Shown: one piece after another, positions 41,708 to 51,073 of the stretch | Layout of the letters: every line of letters starts with the position of its first letter | Numbering within the stretch: the stretch's first letter is position 1 | NCBI RefSeq assembly: GCF_013116825.1 | Contig: NZ_JABFNS010000002.1 | Span: 1-64,000, forward strand | Source: Myxococcus xanthus | Lineage (GTDB): Bacteria > Myxococcota > Myxococcia > Myxococcales > Myxococcaceae | DNA: 64,000 nucleotides | Direction of reading: 5' to 3' | Program-made: the position numbers and the translations under genes | Notes under the pieces: generated by a model | Databases searched by the model: none | Seen by the model: the letters and a program-made list of their open reading frames with translations, nothing else | Told to the model about the DNA's origin: nothing

Positions 41708-42847
41708 ATGGCATGGCGCGTGGGAAGACGAGCAGGGGTGCTGGCGGTGCTGGCCTGGCTGGGCGCGGGCTGCGGCGGCAAGGACGCCGAGGCGGAGCGC
41801 TACGTGTGGAAGCTGCCCACGGGGTTTCCCACGCCGCGAGTGCCCGCGGACAATCCGATGACGGAGGAGAAGGTGCAGCTGGGCCGGAGGCTCTTCTTCG
41901 ACGTGCGCCTGTCACGGAACGAGACGCAGTCCTGTGCGTCCTGCCATGACCCGGCGCGGGCCTTCACCGAGCCCCTGGTGACGTCGCAGGGCAGCACCGG
42001 CGAGACGCACCGCCGCAACTCCCAGGGGCTGGCCAACGTCGCCTATGCCACGAGTCTCACCTGGGCGAATCCCTCGCTCACGACGCTGGAGGCGCAGGCG
42101 TTGGTGCCCTTGTTCGGCAAGGAGCCGGTGGAGCTGGGCTTCGGTGACAGGGAAGAGGAGCTGCTCGCCCGGCTGCGCGCGGTCCCGGAACTGGAGGCGG
42201 AGTTCCAGCGCGCGTTTCCGGAGGCCGTGGAGCCCGTGTCCGTGGCCACGCTGACGCGGGCGCTGGCGTCGTTCCAGCGCACCCTCATCTCCGGCAACTC
42301 CGCGTATGACCGCTATGTGTATGGCAATGACGTGGAGGCCATGACGCGGCAGCAGAAGCGGGGCATGGAGTTGTTCTTCTCGGAGCGGCTGGAGTGTGAC
42401 CACTGCCACTCCGGCTTCAACTTCCAGGACGCCACGGTGCACGAGGCGACGTCCGAGCCCATCCTGCCCTTCCACAACACGGGCCTCTACAACGAGGACG
42501 GTCAGGGCGCGTACCCTGCCGAGGACCCAGGCCTCATCGAGCTGACGGGCCGCCCCGAGGACATGGGCCGCTTCCGCGCGCCGTCCCTGCGCAACGTGGC
42601 CGTCACCGGGCCGTACATGCATGACGGCAGTCTGGCCACGCTGTCAGATGTGCTGGACCACTACGCCGCGGGAGGCCACGCGCGGCGGGTGCGCGGCGGC
42701 GAGGCCAGCCCGCTGCAGAGTGGCTTCGTGAGAGGCTTCACGCTGACCGAGCAGGAGAAGGAAGACGTCTTGGCGTTCCTCGAGTCACTCACCGACACGG
42801 AGTTCCTGACGGACCCGCGCTTCTCGGACCCGTCCAACCTACCATGA
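41708..42847 (+). CDS. mbnH: MbnH-type di-heme enzyme (MXAN_0977 family)
   Basis: 379 residues with a strong GGAGGGGG ribosome site. Lipoprotein-like signal (LAWLGAGC). Two c-type heme sites: SCASCHDPARAF and CDHCHSGFNF. The fold is that of MauG and bacterial cytochrome c peroxidases (RLFFDVRLSRNETQSC; FRAPSLRNVAVTGPYMHDGS). The family was named from a Myxococcus xanthus protein. In studied members it makes the kynurenine in MbnP by a bis-Fe(IV) mechanism. Twelve bases from mbnP, so one operon. Confidence 0.93.
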   Translation: MAWRVGRRAGVLAVLAWLGAGCGGKDAEAERYVWKLPTGFPTPRVPADNPMTEEKVQLGRRLFFDVRLSRNETQSCASCHDPARAFTEPLVTSQGSTGETHRRNSQGLANVAYATSLTWANPSLTTLEAQALVPLFGKEPVELGFGDREEELLARLRAVPELEAEFQRAFPEAVEPVSVATLTRALASFQRTLISGNSAYDRYVYGNDVEAMTRQQKRGMELFFSERLECDHCHSGFNFQDATVHEATSEPILPFHNTGLYNEDGQGAYPAEDPGLIELTGRPEDMGRFRAPSLRNVAVTGPYMHDGSLATLSDVLDHYAAGGHARRVRGGEASPLQSGFVRGFTLTEQEKEDVLAFLESLTDTEFLTDPRFSDPSNLP

Positions 42848-42993
42848 TGGGGTTGGGCTCACCCGGGCGCCGCGCGGGTGGAGGGAGGGGTGGAGCGTTT
42901 ACAGGAGATGCCATTGGCGCTTGAATGCCATTGGGACCAGCAATGCCTTGCGAGGGGCGCCCTGGTGCCGCATCCCCTTTCAGGAGCACGTTC

Positions 42994-43341
42994 ATGGCGG
43001 GTTTGGCAGAGGCGAAGATGCAGTTGAGGCAATGTCTGGTGGCGTCGAAGAACCGGCGAGACCTCCAGGCCATCGGAGTGGGATACGCCATCTCCAGCCC
43101 GAACTTCCCCGACACGAACCGGCTTTCCATCAGCGAGGAGGACTTCAAGAGCCTCAAGAAGTACTTCCTCGATGACTTGGCGAGCGACCTCGAGTTCAGC
43201 TTCCTGTACCCCGACACCGAGTTCGCTTGGGAGGTTGCCTCCTCGGGAAGCACGCGTGGCGTGCAGGACTTCAAGATTTCGCCCAGGACTGTGTTTGGCT
43301 CCGGGACGGCCATCTTCAACTACCACATCGGGGTTGCCTGA
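42994..43341 (+). CDS. Small protein of unknown function
   Basis: 115 residues from the ATG at 42994, which follows AGGAG at good distance; the frame is open upstream but without a start context. The sequence (MAGLAEAKMQLRQCLVASKN; FSFLYPDTEFAWEVASSG) has no signal peptide and no motif I recognise. Codon use is a little less G/C-biased than its neighbours. It lies 146 bases after mbnH and is convergent with the channel gene, with a weak CAGGGA/TCCCTG hairpin between them. Confidence 0.65.
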   Translation: MAGLAEAKMQLRQCLVASKNRRDLQAIGVGYAISSPNFPDTNRLSISEEDFKSLKKYFLDDLASDLEFSFLYPDTEFAWEVASSGSTRGVQDFKISPRTVFGSGTAIFNYHIGVA

Positions 43342-43389
43342 CCCGTTGCGCGAGCCGCCAGGGAGCGTGCGTCCCTGTCGTGTCCGCGC

Positions 43390-44787
43390 TCAATCGGTCG
43401 CGACGGGCTCCGCCGCCACGGCCTCCTCGCGGCGCTGCTCGTTGTACACGGACAGCCGCAGCGTCAGCACGTAGGTGACGCAGCAGGCGAGCACGGCGGG
43501 CGGGCCATACGCGGAGCCGAACACCTCCAGCACCAGGGCGATGGCCGCCAGGGGAACGCCCACCACCGCCACCAGCGCGGAGGCGATGCCCACGACCACG
43601 AACACCGTCACGTCCGCCGGCCCCGTGCCCGTCACCGACGCGAGCATCTGCGCCGTGGCCGCGCCCGAAACGCCGCCCAGCACCATGCTGGGGATGAGCA
43701 TGCCCGCCGAGCCACCCGACTGCACCGTGAAGCCCGTGGTGAGCAGCTTCCCACCCACGATGAGCAGCAGGTACCACCACAGCGACAGCGGCCCCGGCGT
43801 ATCCGCTAGCAGCTGGGCGATGGTGTACTCGCCCATGCCCAGCACGTGCCGGAAGTCCATGCCCACGCCGTAGTAGAGCCCTCCGGCCACCAGGATGGTG
43901 CACAGCGCCCCCATGGCGCCGCGCAGTACCGGGCTGACGCGCTCCACCACCTGGCGCGTGTGCTTCATGGTCAGGCCGAACAGCAGCGCGACGGGCGCGG
44001 ACACCGCCACGGCCACCAGCGCGGTGAGGCCGTACTCCCCCAGGGTGTACGTGTGCGGGTGCGGCGGCGCCACGAAGATGGGCTTGAAGCCGAGGAAGCG
44101 GTTGTTGAGCGCGTACGCGATGATTCCCGCCAGCAGGCAGTACGCGAGCTTCCGGTAGACGATGCGGTTGCCGTAGACGACCTCGAGCGCGAAGAGCGCG
44201 GCGGCGAACGGCGCGTTGAGCAGCGTTCCCACCGCCGCGGCGATGCCCGCCAGTTGGCAGGTGCGCAGCGTGTGCTCGGAGCGGGCACGGGTGAGGCGGG
44301 CCACGCCCGCGCCCAGGGACTCGCCCACCAGCACCACCGGACCCTCCAGCCCGCCCGACGCGCCGGTGCCCAGCGTGAGCAGCGTGGCCACCGCTTTGCG
44401 CAGGGCGAGCCGGATGGCGGGCCGTGAGTAGCGAGGGCGCGGGTCGTCCGCCGGGTCCTCATAGGTGATGTGGTAGTTGAAGAGCGCGACGTTCACCCCA
44501 TCCGAGGCCACGTCGCTCCAGCCAGGCCGGCGGTTGAGCAGCCCTCGCAGCAGTCCGCCCAGCAGCAGCACGCCCGCGAGCACCAGCGGCGCCCACCAGA
44601 GGCTCCGCCCCGACGCGAACGCCAGCAGCGTGTCACTGGTGGCATGGACGCCATACCGCAGCGCCGAGCACACTCCCCAGACGAGCACCGTGCCCAGGAC
44701 CACCCGGCCCACCGTGCGCAGCACCGTGTCCCACGAGTCGTGAAGGGCACTCTGCTCCTCGTCCAGGGGCTCTCGACGGCCAGCCAT
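43390..44787 (-). CDS. ClC-family chloride channel or H+/Cl- exchanger
   Basis: 465 residues from the ATG at 44787; a TTG ten codons earlier is in frame. About ten hydrophobic helices. The ClC selectivity segments are visible: [40 protein letters not shown] and a later [15 protein letters not shown]. The glutamate in GGLEGP is the gating residue. The usual first Ser-containing filter reads GTGASGG. No cytoplasmic CBS domains follow. It is divergent from copA with about 150 bases between starts. Confidence 0.88.
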   Translation of the reverse strand: MAGRREPLDEEQSALHDSWDTVLRTVGRVVLGTVLVWGVCSALRYGVHATSDTLLAFASGRSLWWAPLVLAGVLLLGGLLRGLLNRRPGWSDVASDGVNVALFNYHITYEDPADDPRPRYSRPAIRLALRKAVATLLTLGTGASGGLEGPVVLVGESLGAGVARLTRARSEHTLRTCQLAGIAAAVGTLLNAPFAAALFALEVVYGNRIVYRKLAYCLLAGIIAYALNNRFLGFKPIFVAPPHPHTYTLGEYGLTALVAVAVSAPVALLFGLTMKHTRQVVERVSPVLRGAMGALCTILVAGGLYYGVGMDFRHVLGMGEYTIAQLLADTPGPLSLWWYLLLIVGGKLLTTGFTVQSGGSAGMLIPSMVLGGVSGAATAQMLASVTGTGPADVTVFVVVGIASALVAVVGVPLAAIALVLEVFGSAYGPPAVLACCVTYVLTLRLSVYNEQRREEAVAAEPVATD

Positions 44788-44884
44788 GGAGCGAGAGGGA
44801 ATGTGCTTGGAAGTCAAGGCGAATGTCCGTGGCCGGAGGAGCGATTACCTCTAGAGAAACACCCAGTAAGAGTCGGCCGGGTGC

Positions 44885-44918
44885 TTCGTTGGCCTGGGCG
44901 ATTCGTTGGCCTGGGCGA
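44885..44918 (+). repeat. Perfect 17-bp tandem duplication before copA
   Basis: TTCGTTGGCCTGGGCGA occurs twice in a row (44885-44901 and 44902-44918), ending directly at the AAAGGAG ribosome site of copA. It may be a replication-slippage duplication or a two-site operator. Confidence 0.9.
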
Positions 44919-44936
44919 AAGGAGCCTCGAAGCGCC

Positions 44937-47303
44937 ATGCCCCAACACCCTTCGCACGCGCCGCATTCCCGCACGCCCCCTCCCTCTCCGGCCGGGGATG
45001 CGCCCGCCATCGACCCCGTCTGCGGCATGAAGGTGGACCCGAACGCCCCGAAGGGCGGTCACCTGGAGCACGCCGGGCTGACCTATGCCTTCTGCAATCC
45101 CCGGTGCCGGGAGCGGTTTCGCGCGGACCCGGAGCGCTACCTCTCGCCCGCGGAGACCGCGCCAGAGCCGACGCCGGTGACGGCGGCCCTGTACGTCTGC
45201 CCCATGGACCCGGAGGTCCGCCAGTCGCATCCCGGCGCCTGCCCCAAGTGCGGCATGGCCCTGGAGCCGCGCACGGTGCTGGCGGAGGAGCCGCCGGACC
45301 CGGAGCTGCAATCCATGTGGCTGCGCTTCCGCGTGAGCCTGGTGCTCACTGCGCCGCTGCTCTTGCTGGCCATGTCGGACATGCTTCCCGGGCAGCCCGT
45401 GCAACACGCGGTGTCCGCGGGCGTGCTGGCCTGGGCACAGCTCGTGCTGGCCACGCCCGTGGTGCTCTGGGTGGGCTGGCCCTTCTTCCAGCGTGGCTGG
45501 GCGTCGGTGCGCAACCGGCACCTCAACATGTTCACCCTCATCGCGCTGGGGACGGGCGCCGCGTATCTGTTCAGCGTCTTCGCCACGCTGCTGCCGCAGG
45601 CCCTGCCACAGGGACTGCGCACGGGGCACAGCGGCTCCGCGCCCCTCTATTTCGAAGCCGCCGCCGTCATCGTCACCCTGGTCGCGCTGGGGCAGGTGCT
45701 GGAGCTGCGCGCCCGGCACGCGACTTCCGGTGCACTGCGGGCGCTGCTGAGCCTCGCGCCGCCGGTGGCGCGGCGAATGGGAGAGGACGGTCACGAGGAG
45801 GATGTGCCGCTCGCGAGCGTCCAGCCTGGGGACACGCTGCGCGTGCGCCCCGGAGAGAAGGTGCCCGTGGACGGCGTGGTGCTCCAGGGGACCAGCGCGG
45901 TGGATGAGTCCATGGTGACGGGCGAGTCGCTGCCCGTGGAGAAGGCCCCGGGCACGCAGGTGACGGGCGGAACGGTGAATGGCACGGGCTCACTGGTGAT
46001 GCGCGCCGAGCGCGTGGGCCAGGACACGTTGCTCTCCCGCATCGTCCAGCGCGTGAGTGAAGCGCAGCGCACCCGCGCGCCGATTCAGCGGCTCGCCGAC
46101 AAGGTGGCGGCCGTCTTCGTTCCGGTGGTCATCGTGGTGGCGGTGGTGACGGCGGGCGTGTGGGCCATCTGGGGACCCGAGCCCCGGTTGGTGCACGCGG
46201 TGGTCAACGCGGTGGCGGTGCTCATCATCGCCTGCCCCTGTGCGTTGGGGCTGGCCACGCCCATGTCCGTCATGGTGGGCACCGGGCGCGGCGCCCAGGC
46301 GGGCGTCCTCATCCGCGACGCGGCGGCGCTGGAGCGGTTGGAGGCGGTGGACACGCTGGTGGTGGACAAGACGGGCACGCTCACCGAGGGCAGGCCGCGC
46401 CTCGTGACGGTGGTGCCCGCGCCAGGCTTCGAGGAGGCGCGGCTGCTGCGGCTGGCCGCGAGCCTGGAGCGTGGCAGCGAGCACCCGTTGGCCGCGGCCA
46501 TCGTCGCGGGCGCGAAGGAGCGTGGCGTGACGCTGGCCCCCGTGGAGGACTTCCGCTCGCTCACGGGCAAGGGCGTTGTGGGCAGGGTGGAGGGGGCCGA
46601 GGTGGCCCTGGGCAACGCGGCCCTGACGGAGGCGCTCCAGGTGCATGGAGGGGAACTGACCTCCCGGGCCGAGGCGCTGCGGGCAGGGGGCCAGACGGTG
46701 GTGCTGGTGGCGGTGGCGGGGAAGGCAGCGGGGTTGCTCGGTGTCGAGGACCCGGTGAAGTCCTCCACGCCGGAGGCCCTCGCGTTGCTGCGCGAAGAAG
46801 GGCTTCGGGTGGTGATGCTCACGGGTGACAGCCAGACGACGGCGGACGCGGTGGCGCGGCGGCTGGGCATCACCGAGGTCATCGCCGGGGTGTTGCCCGA
46901 GGTGAAGGGCGACGCCGTCCGGAAGCTCCAGCAGGAGGGGCGGGTGGTGGCCATGGCGGGAGACGGCGTCAACGACGCGCCCGCGCTGGCGCAGGCGGAC
47001 GTGGGCATCGCCATGGGCACCGGGACGGACATCGCGATGGAGAGCGCGGCGGTGACACTGGTGAAGGGGGACCTTCGGGCCATCGCTCGGGCACGCCGCC
47101 TGAGCCAGGGCACGCTGCGCAACATCCGGCAGAACCTCTTCTTCGCCTTCATCTACAACGCCGTGGGTGTGCCGGTGGCGGCGGGCGTGCTGTACCCCGT
47201 CTTCGGTCTGCTCCTCAGTCCCATCTTCGCCAGTGCCGCGATGAGCCTCTCGTCGGTGTCCGTCATCGGCAATGCGCTCCGGCTGCGGAAGCTGAAGCTG
47301 TAG
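44937..47303 (+). CDS. copA: Cu(I)-exporting P-type ATPase
   Basis: 788 residues from the ATG at 44937 with AAAGGAG upstream. Instead of an N-terminal CxxC ferredoxin-like domain it has a YHS domain ([14 protein letters not shown], about residues 25-70) and a heavy-metal-binding segment ([20 protein letters not shown], about 83-112). The P-type core follows: TGES loop, CPC at residues 433-435 in the membrane, [11 protein letters not shown] with the phosphorylated Asp at 477, [16 protein letters not shown]. The last helices hold YN and MSLSS, the signature of Cu(I) pumps (P1B-1). It exports copper from the cytoplasm. It is followed by a copper storage-type gene. Confidence 0.95.
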   Translation: MPQHPSHAPHSRTPPPSPAGDAPAIDPVCGMKVDPNAPKGGHLEHAGLTYAFCNPRCRERFRADPERYLSPAETAPEPTPVTAALYVCPMDPEVRQSHPGACPKCGMALEPRTVLAEEPPDPELQSMWLRFRVSLVLTAPLLLLAMSDMLPGQPVQHAVSAGVLAWAQLVLATPVVLWVGWPFFQRGWASVRNRHLNMFTLIALGTGAAYLFSVFATLLPQALPQGLRTGHSGSAPLYFEAAAVIVTLVALGQVLELRARHATSGALRALLSLAPPVARRMGEDGHEEDVPLASVQPGDTLRVRPGEKVPVDGVVLQGTSAVDESMVTGESLPVEKAPGTQVTGGTVNGTGSLVMRAERVGQDTLLSRIVQRVSEAQRTRAPIQRLADKVAAVFVPVVIVVAVVTAGVWAIWGPEPRLVHAVVNAVAVLIIACPCALGLATPMSVMVGTGRGAQAGVLIRDAAALERLEAVDTLVVDKTGTLTEGRPRLVTVVPAPGFEEARLLRLAASLERGSEHPLAAAIVAGAKERGVTLAPVEDFRSLTGKGVVGRVEGAEVALGNAALTEALQVHGGELTSRAEALRAGGQTVVLVAVAGKAAGLLGVEDPVKSSTPEALALLREEGLRVVMLTGDSQTTADAVARRLGITEVIAGVLPEVKGDAVRKLQQEGRVVAMAGDGVNDAPALAQADVGIAMGTGTDIAMESAAVTLVKGDLRAIARARRLSQGTLRNIRQNLFFAFIYNAVGVPVAAGVLYPVFGLLLSPIFASAAMSLSSVSVIGNALRLRKLKL

Positions 47304-47336
47304 GCCCGGTGGTGGAGGAGGCCGCCTGCACCGGGC
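47304..47336 (+). terminator. Hairpin after copA
   Basis: GCCCGGTG directly after the stop (47304-47311) pairs with CACCGGGC (47329-47336). No T-run. It may be a Rho-assisted terminator or an mRNA-stabilising stem between copA and the Cys-rich gene. Confidence 0.45.
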
Positions 47337-47443
47337 TCCCTCCCTCGAGCTGGGGGCGGGCGGCCCGCCGAGGCCCACCCGCGCGGCGCTGGGATGCCCA
47401 CCCTTGAGCTCGAACGCATCAGCCCCTGGGAGAGGTGGACACC

Positions 47444-47857
47444 ATGGCCGTAGCCGAAGCGATGAACGCCGACAGCGACATGCGCCAGTGCATCGAGGAC
47501 TGCCTGGCTTGTCACCGCATCTGCATGGAGACGCTGACGTATTGTCTGGGAATGGGCGGCAAGCATGCGGATGCCAGGCACCTGCGCTTGCTGATGGACT
47601 GCGCGGAAATCTGCCAGACGAGCGCGAACTTCATGCTGCGGGGCTCGGAGCTGCATCGCCGCACCTGCTTCGCCTGCTCGGAGGTCTGCGGGCGCTGCGC
47701 GGAGTCCTGCGCGCAGATGGGCGAGGACGTGGTGATGAAGGCCTGCGCGGACATGTGCACCCAGTGCTCGGATTCGTGCTGGAGGATGGGCGGCGGTGTC
47801 ATGCCGCGGACGCCCAACCCGGAGGCCGCCCAGCGCGCCGCCGACCTCCCCGCGTGA
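47444..47857 (+). CDS. Four-helix-bundle Cys-rich copper-binding protein (Csp/DUF326 type)
   Basis: 137 residues from the ATG at 47444, with GAGAGG eight bases upstream. It has more than a dozen Cys in helical spacing: DMRQCIEDCLACHRICMETL, LLMDCAEICQTSANF, RTCFACSEVCGRCAESCAQM and ACADMCTQCSDSCWRMGG. This pattern defines Csp copper storage proteins, whose four-helix core binds many Cu(I) ions through Cys thiolates. There is no signal peptide, so it resembles the cytoplasmic Csp3 type. Its position 140 bases after copA fits a role in buffering copper. Confidence 0.93.
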   Translation: MAVAEAMNADSDMRQCIEDCLACHRICMETLTYCLGMGGKHADARHLRLLMDCAEICQTSANFMLRGSELHRRTCFACSEVCGRCAESCAQMGEDVVMKACADMCTQCSDSCWRMGGGVMPRTPNPEAAQRAADLPA

Positions 47858-47944
47858 GGGGGCGCCCGGAAGAGTCCAGGCAAGCCGGAACGGCCCTGTC
47901 GCGGGGCCCTTCACTCGCCGTCAAGGCCGATTAGAGTGCGCTCC

Positions 47945-49036
47945 ATGAGCTCTCGCGAGGAGGGGCGCGCCTCCGGTACGCCCGCTGGACATATCTCCGT
48001 CGTCCACCTGCCCAACGCCTGGTTCATCCTCTGTGCTTCGAGTGAGCTGGGGGACAAGCCCCTGGCGCGCATGCTCCAGGGCTCGCCCCTGGTGCTCTTC
48101 CGAGGTGAGGGCGGCAAGCCCGCGGCCCTGGTGGACCGCTGCCCGCACCGCAACGTGCCGCTGTCGCTGGGCCGGGTGAAGGAAGGCCAGCTCCAGTGCG
48201 GCTACCACGGCTGGCGTTTCGACGGCGCGGGGCAGTGCCGCGCCATCCCTGGCTTCCTGGGCGAGCCCGGCGCGCGTGCTCGCTGTGCCACGGCGCATGC
48301 CACGCGTGAGCAGGACGGCTTCGTCTGGGTCTACTCCTCGCCGGGCGTCGAGCCCACCACGGAGCCCTACCGCTTCCCGCTTCTGGAGGCGCGCGAATAC
48401 ACCACCGTGCGCCGCGCGCTGCGGGCTCCCGGCTCGCTGCACTCCACGCTGGAGAACACGCTGGACGTGCCCCACACCGCGTACCTCCATGGCGGGCTGT
48501 TCCGCACCGAGGAGAAGCGGAACGAAATCGACGTGGTGGTGCGCCGGAGCGCGGACAAGGTGGAGGCCGAGTACATCGGCGAGCCGCGTCCCAGCGGGCT
48601 CGTGGGCCGGCTGCTCGCGCCGGGGGGCGGGGTGGTGCAGCACTTCGACCGCTTCCTGATGCCCTCCATCGCCCAGGTGGAGTACCGCATCGGTGACACC
48701 AGCCACATCATGGTGACCTCCGCGATGACGCCCGTGTCGGACTGGGACACGCTGGTGTACGCGGTGGTGACGTTTCGTCTGCCATTGCCCCGCTGGTTGG
48801 TGCGCGCGGCGCTCCCGCTCATCATGCCCGTGGCGCTCCACATCTTCGGGCAGGACGCGCGCATCCTCCGGCAGCAGACGGAGACCATCCGCCGCTTCGG
48901 CACGGAGGCCTATGCCTCCACGGAGATCGACGTGCTGGGTCCCGGCATCCTCCGCCTGCTGCGCGCCGCCGAGCGCGAGAAGCCTGGCGCCGTGGGGGAC
49001 GCGGTGCATGAAACACGACTGAAGATGCGGACCTGA
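47945..49036 (+). CDS. Rieske [2Fe-2S] oxygenase, aromatic-ring-hydroxylating type
   Basis: 363 residues from the ATG at 47945. N-terminal Rieske domain with CPHRNVPLSLG and CGYHGWRF (about residues 66-90). The catalytic domain has the mononuclear iron site in LENTLDVPHTAYLHGG (about 175-190). Two hydrophobic stretches near the C-terminus (PRWLVRAALPLIMPVALHIF) suggest membrane contact, as in oxygenases acting on sterols or lipids. A reductase partner is not nearby. The substrate is unknown. Confidence 0.88.
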   Translation: MSSREEGRASGTPAGHISVVHLPNAWFILCASSELGDKPLARMLQGSPLVLFRGEGGKPAALVDRCPHRNVPLSLGRVKEGQLQCGYHGWRFDGAGQCRAIPGFLGEPGARARCATAHATREQDGFVWVYSSPGVEPTTEPYRFPLLEAREYTTVRRALRAPGSLHSTLENTLDVPHTAYLHGGLFRTEEKRNEIDVVVRRSADKVEAEYIGEPRPSGLVGRLLAPGGGVVQHFDRFLMPSIAQVEYRIGDTSHIMVTSAMTPVSDWDTLVYAVVTFRLPLPRWLVRAALPLIMPVALHIFGQDARILRQQTETIRRFGTEAYASTEIDVLGPGILRLLRAAEREKPGAVGDAVHETRLKMRT

Positions 49037-49221
49037 GAGGCATTGCGATGTTGCGTTCCCGCGTGACGCGGTTGCGTGCTCGCGTGACGCAGTCTCACGC
49101 CGTCGCTCCCTCCAACGGGTTGATTTCGGAGACATGGGGCATTGGCGCGCCTGTTGCTTGGTACGTGTCAGCTCCACGCATTGTCCGTGGGGCGTTGTTT
49201 CACGCCCGAGGAATCCTCCCC

Positions 49222-50976
49222 ATGAATATGAAGACCTTGCTCGTCTGGCGTCCACGCCTGGGGGGCAGAGCCATCGCGCTCGGCCTCTCGCTGTCGGCCC
49301 TCGCTGGACTGGGGGTGGTGCCCCGCGAAGCGGCTGGATTCACGCAGAGCGGAGCGGGCGTCGCCTTTGGCAATGGCATCCCCATGGGCCATGAGTGGAT
49401 CACCCGGCTCGCGGTGCTGGAGCTTATCGGTGGCGACCCCATCATGCAGCCGGACCCGAAGGATCCACGCAAGGGCTGGACGAAGGGCAAGGCGAAGAAC
49501 ACGAATCTCTCGTCGCCGGAGGCGCAGCGCGAGCTCAACCGCATCAGGAGCTCCAAGTACGCCGACCAGCGATATCAGTCCACGTACAAGGCTGTCTACG
49601 ACGCCATCGTCGGTGAGCGCTGGGTGGACATCGCGGGCTTCAACGTCACCAACGGACAGATGGGCAAGTACAATTGCTTCGACGCCGTGGCCCAGGAGCC
49701 GGTCGAAGTCCAGTACGACCACTTCATGCGTCGCTATGACGACCGCGACGCGAATGGTGGCGTGAAGGCCGCGAAGGAGTCGCGGTCGCGCTTCGTCAAA
49801 TACTTCGTGGATGCGGCGATGGCGCCGCCCTCCATCATGCGGGTGTGGGACGGCGGCGGTTACAGCGCGCAGACGGACGTGGACCGCAACTATTTCCTCT
49901 TCGGCCGGGCGGCGCATCTTTTTGAGGACTCGTTCAGCTCTGAGCACGTGGTGCGCATCCCGGCGGACAACTACGAGCGGGTGCGTCAGGTGAAGAGCTA
50001 CCTGTGCGCATCAGGCGCCGAGCAGCACTCTCACTCGATGAAGGATGTCCTCAGCTACCAAAGTGGTGACGCCATCTGGTTGCCCGGAACGCAGTTGGAG
50101 ACGGGGTGGAGCGCTTACAAGCCCAGCTTCATGAAGACGCAGGCGCTCGTCGCGACGGAGGCGACCAAGGACCTGTGGGCCGCGTTCATCCGGACCATGG
50201 GCACGCCGATGTCGAAGCGGAAGCAGGTGGCGGAGGCGGAGGCGAACCGCCTGGCGGACAACTGGATGGGCATGGACGAGGCCGAGGCTCGTGCCTGGTA
50301 CAACGACGAACGTCGCCGGGACTCGACCTATGTGCTGGCGAGTGGCCAGACAGGGAAGGGCCAATCGGTGTCTGCCTGCATGAAGGGCCTTGGTGTCGGC
50401 TCGGGCAACCAACTCGACAAGGTGAAGGAACTGGAGGAGACCCAGCGTATCTGTCTCTACAACGTAGAGGCGGAGCCAGGATACGCGGACCTCTTCGACC
50501 CTTCCGTGCGGATGCCGTTCAACTGGCGATGGAAGAGTTCGACGTGGCAGATGCCCCCGAAGGATTGGAAGATTCCCGAGCGGGCGGCGGACACCGGAAA
50601 GCGGGTGCGCATCAAGAGCGTTTCGAATGGGCAGTACATGTCCGCGCCGGATGGCGTCGCGCACAACCAGTGGCTCTACTGCCGCGCCAACTCCACCCCG
50701 CTCGATTTCATCCTGGTGGGCTCGCAGAGCGACGGCTTCTACCGTGTCGCCTCGTCTCCTGGGCTCTTCATGAGCTATACGACGTCGACGGGGGCCGTGA
50801 AGCTGTGGAATTCTCCGACGCAGGCGAATTACAAGCTGGAGAGCTCGTCCACGGGACACGCCATCAAGAGCCTGTACTGGAACCAGTACATGTGGTTGTC
50901 CAAGGAGTCTCCCTACATTACGAAGGCCGGTGACCCCAAGGCGCGCAGCGCCTGGTGGGCCGTCGAAGGGCTGTAG
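49222..50976 (+). CDS. Secreted zinc-dependent phospholipase C-like protein with C-terminal beta-trefoil-like domain
   Basis: 584 residues from the ATG at 49222 (GAGGAA upstream). A Sec signal peptide is clear (RAIALGLSLSALAGLGV ... AAG). The catalytic part resembles zinc-dependent phospholipase C/S1-P1 nuclease folds: GHEWITRLAVLELIGG, and the metal-binding helix YFLFGRAAHLFEDSFSSEHV with the HxxxD...H pattern. The last 130 residues (RVRIKSVSNGQYMSAPDG; LDFILVGSQSDGFYRVAS; AVKLWNSPTQANYKL) show the repeated pattern of a fascin- or ricin-like beta-trefoil, probably for binding. A/T in third positions is more frequent than in neighbours. A predatory or toxin-like role is possible but inferred. 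Confidence 0.72.
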   Translation: MNMKTLLVWRPRLGGRAIALGLSLSALAGLGVVPREAAGFTQSGAGVAFGNGIPMGHEWITRLAVLELIGGDPIMQPDPKDPRKGWTKGKAKNTNLSSPEAQRELNRIRSSKYADQRYQSTYKAVYDAIVGERWVDIAGFNVTNGQMGKYNCFDAVAQEPVEVQYDHFMRRYDDRDANGGVKAAKESRSRFVKYFVDAAMAPPSIMRVWDGGGYSAQTDVDRNYFLFGRAAHLFEDSFSSEHVVRIPADNYERVRQVKSYLCASGAEQHSHSMKDVLSYQSGDAIWLPGTQLETGWSAYKPSFMKTQALVATEATKDLWAAFIRTMGTPMSKRKQVAEAEANRLADNWMGMDEAEARAWYNDERRRDSTYVLASGQTGKGQSVSACMKGLGVGSGNQLDKVKELEETQRICLYNVEAEPGYADLFDPSVRMPFNWRWKSSTWQMPPKDWKIPERAADTGKRVRIKSVSNGQYMSAPDGVAHNQWLYCRANSTPLDFILVGSQSDGFYRVASSPGLFMSYTTSTGAVKLWNSPTQANYKLESSSTGHAIKSLYWNQYMWLSKESPYITKAGDPKARSAWWAVEGL

Positions 50977-50987
50977 TGACGGTGCTC

Positions 50988-51014
50988 GCCCCCTCCTTTC
51001 GAGAAGGAGGGGGC
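50988..51014. terminator. Strong hairpin between convergent genes
   Basis: GCCCCCTCCTT (50988-50998) pairs perfectly with AAGGAGGGGGC (51004-51014) around a 5-base loop and is followed by TTCGTGTG. It ends the phospholipase-like gene. Confidence 0.75.
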
Positions 51015-51073
51015 TTCGTGTGCGCCGGCGAGTCGTTCCGTTCAGGGGGGAAGGGTTCGTCGAGGAGTCTGTC

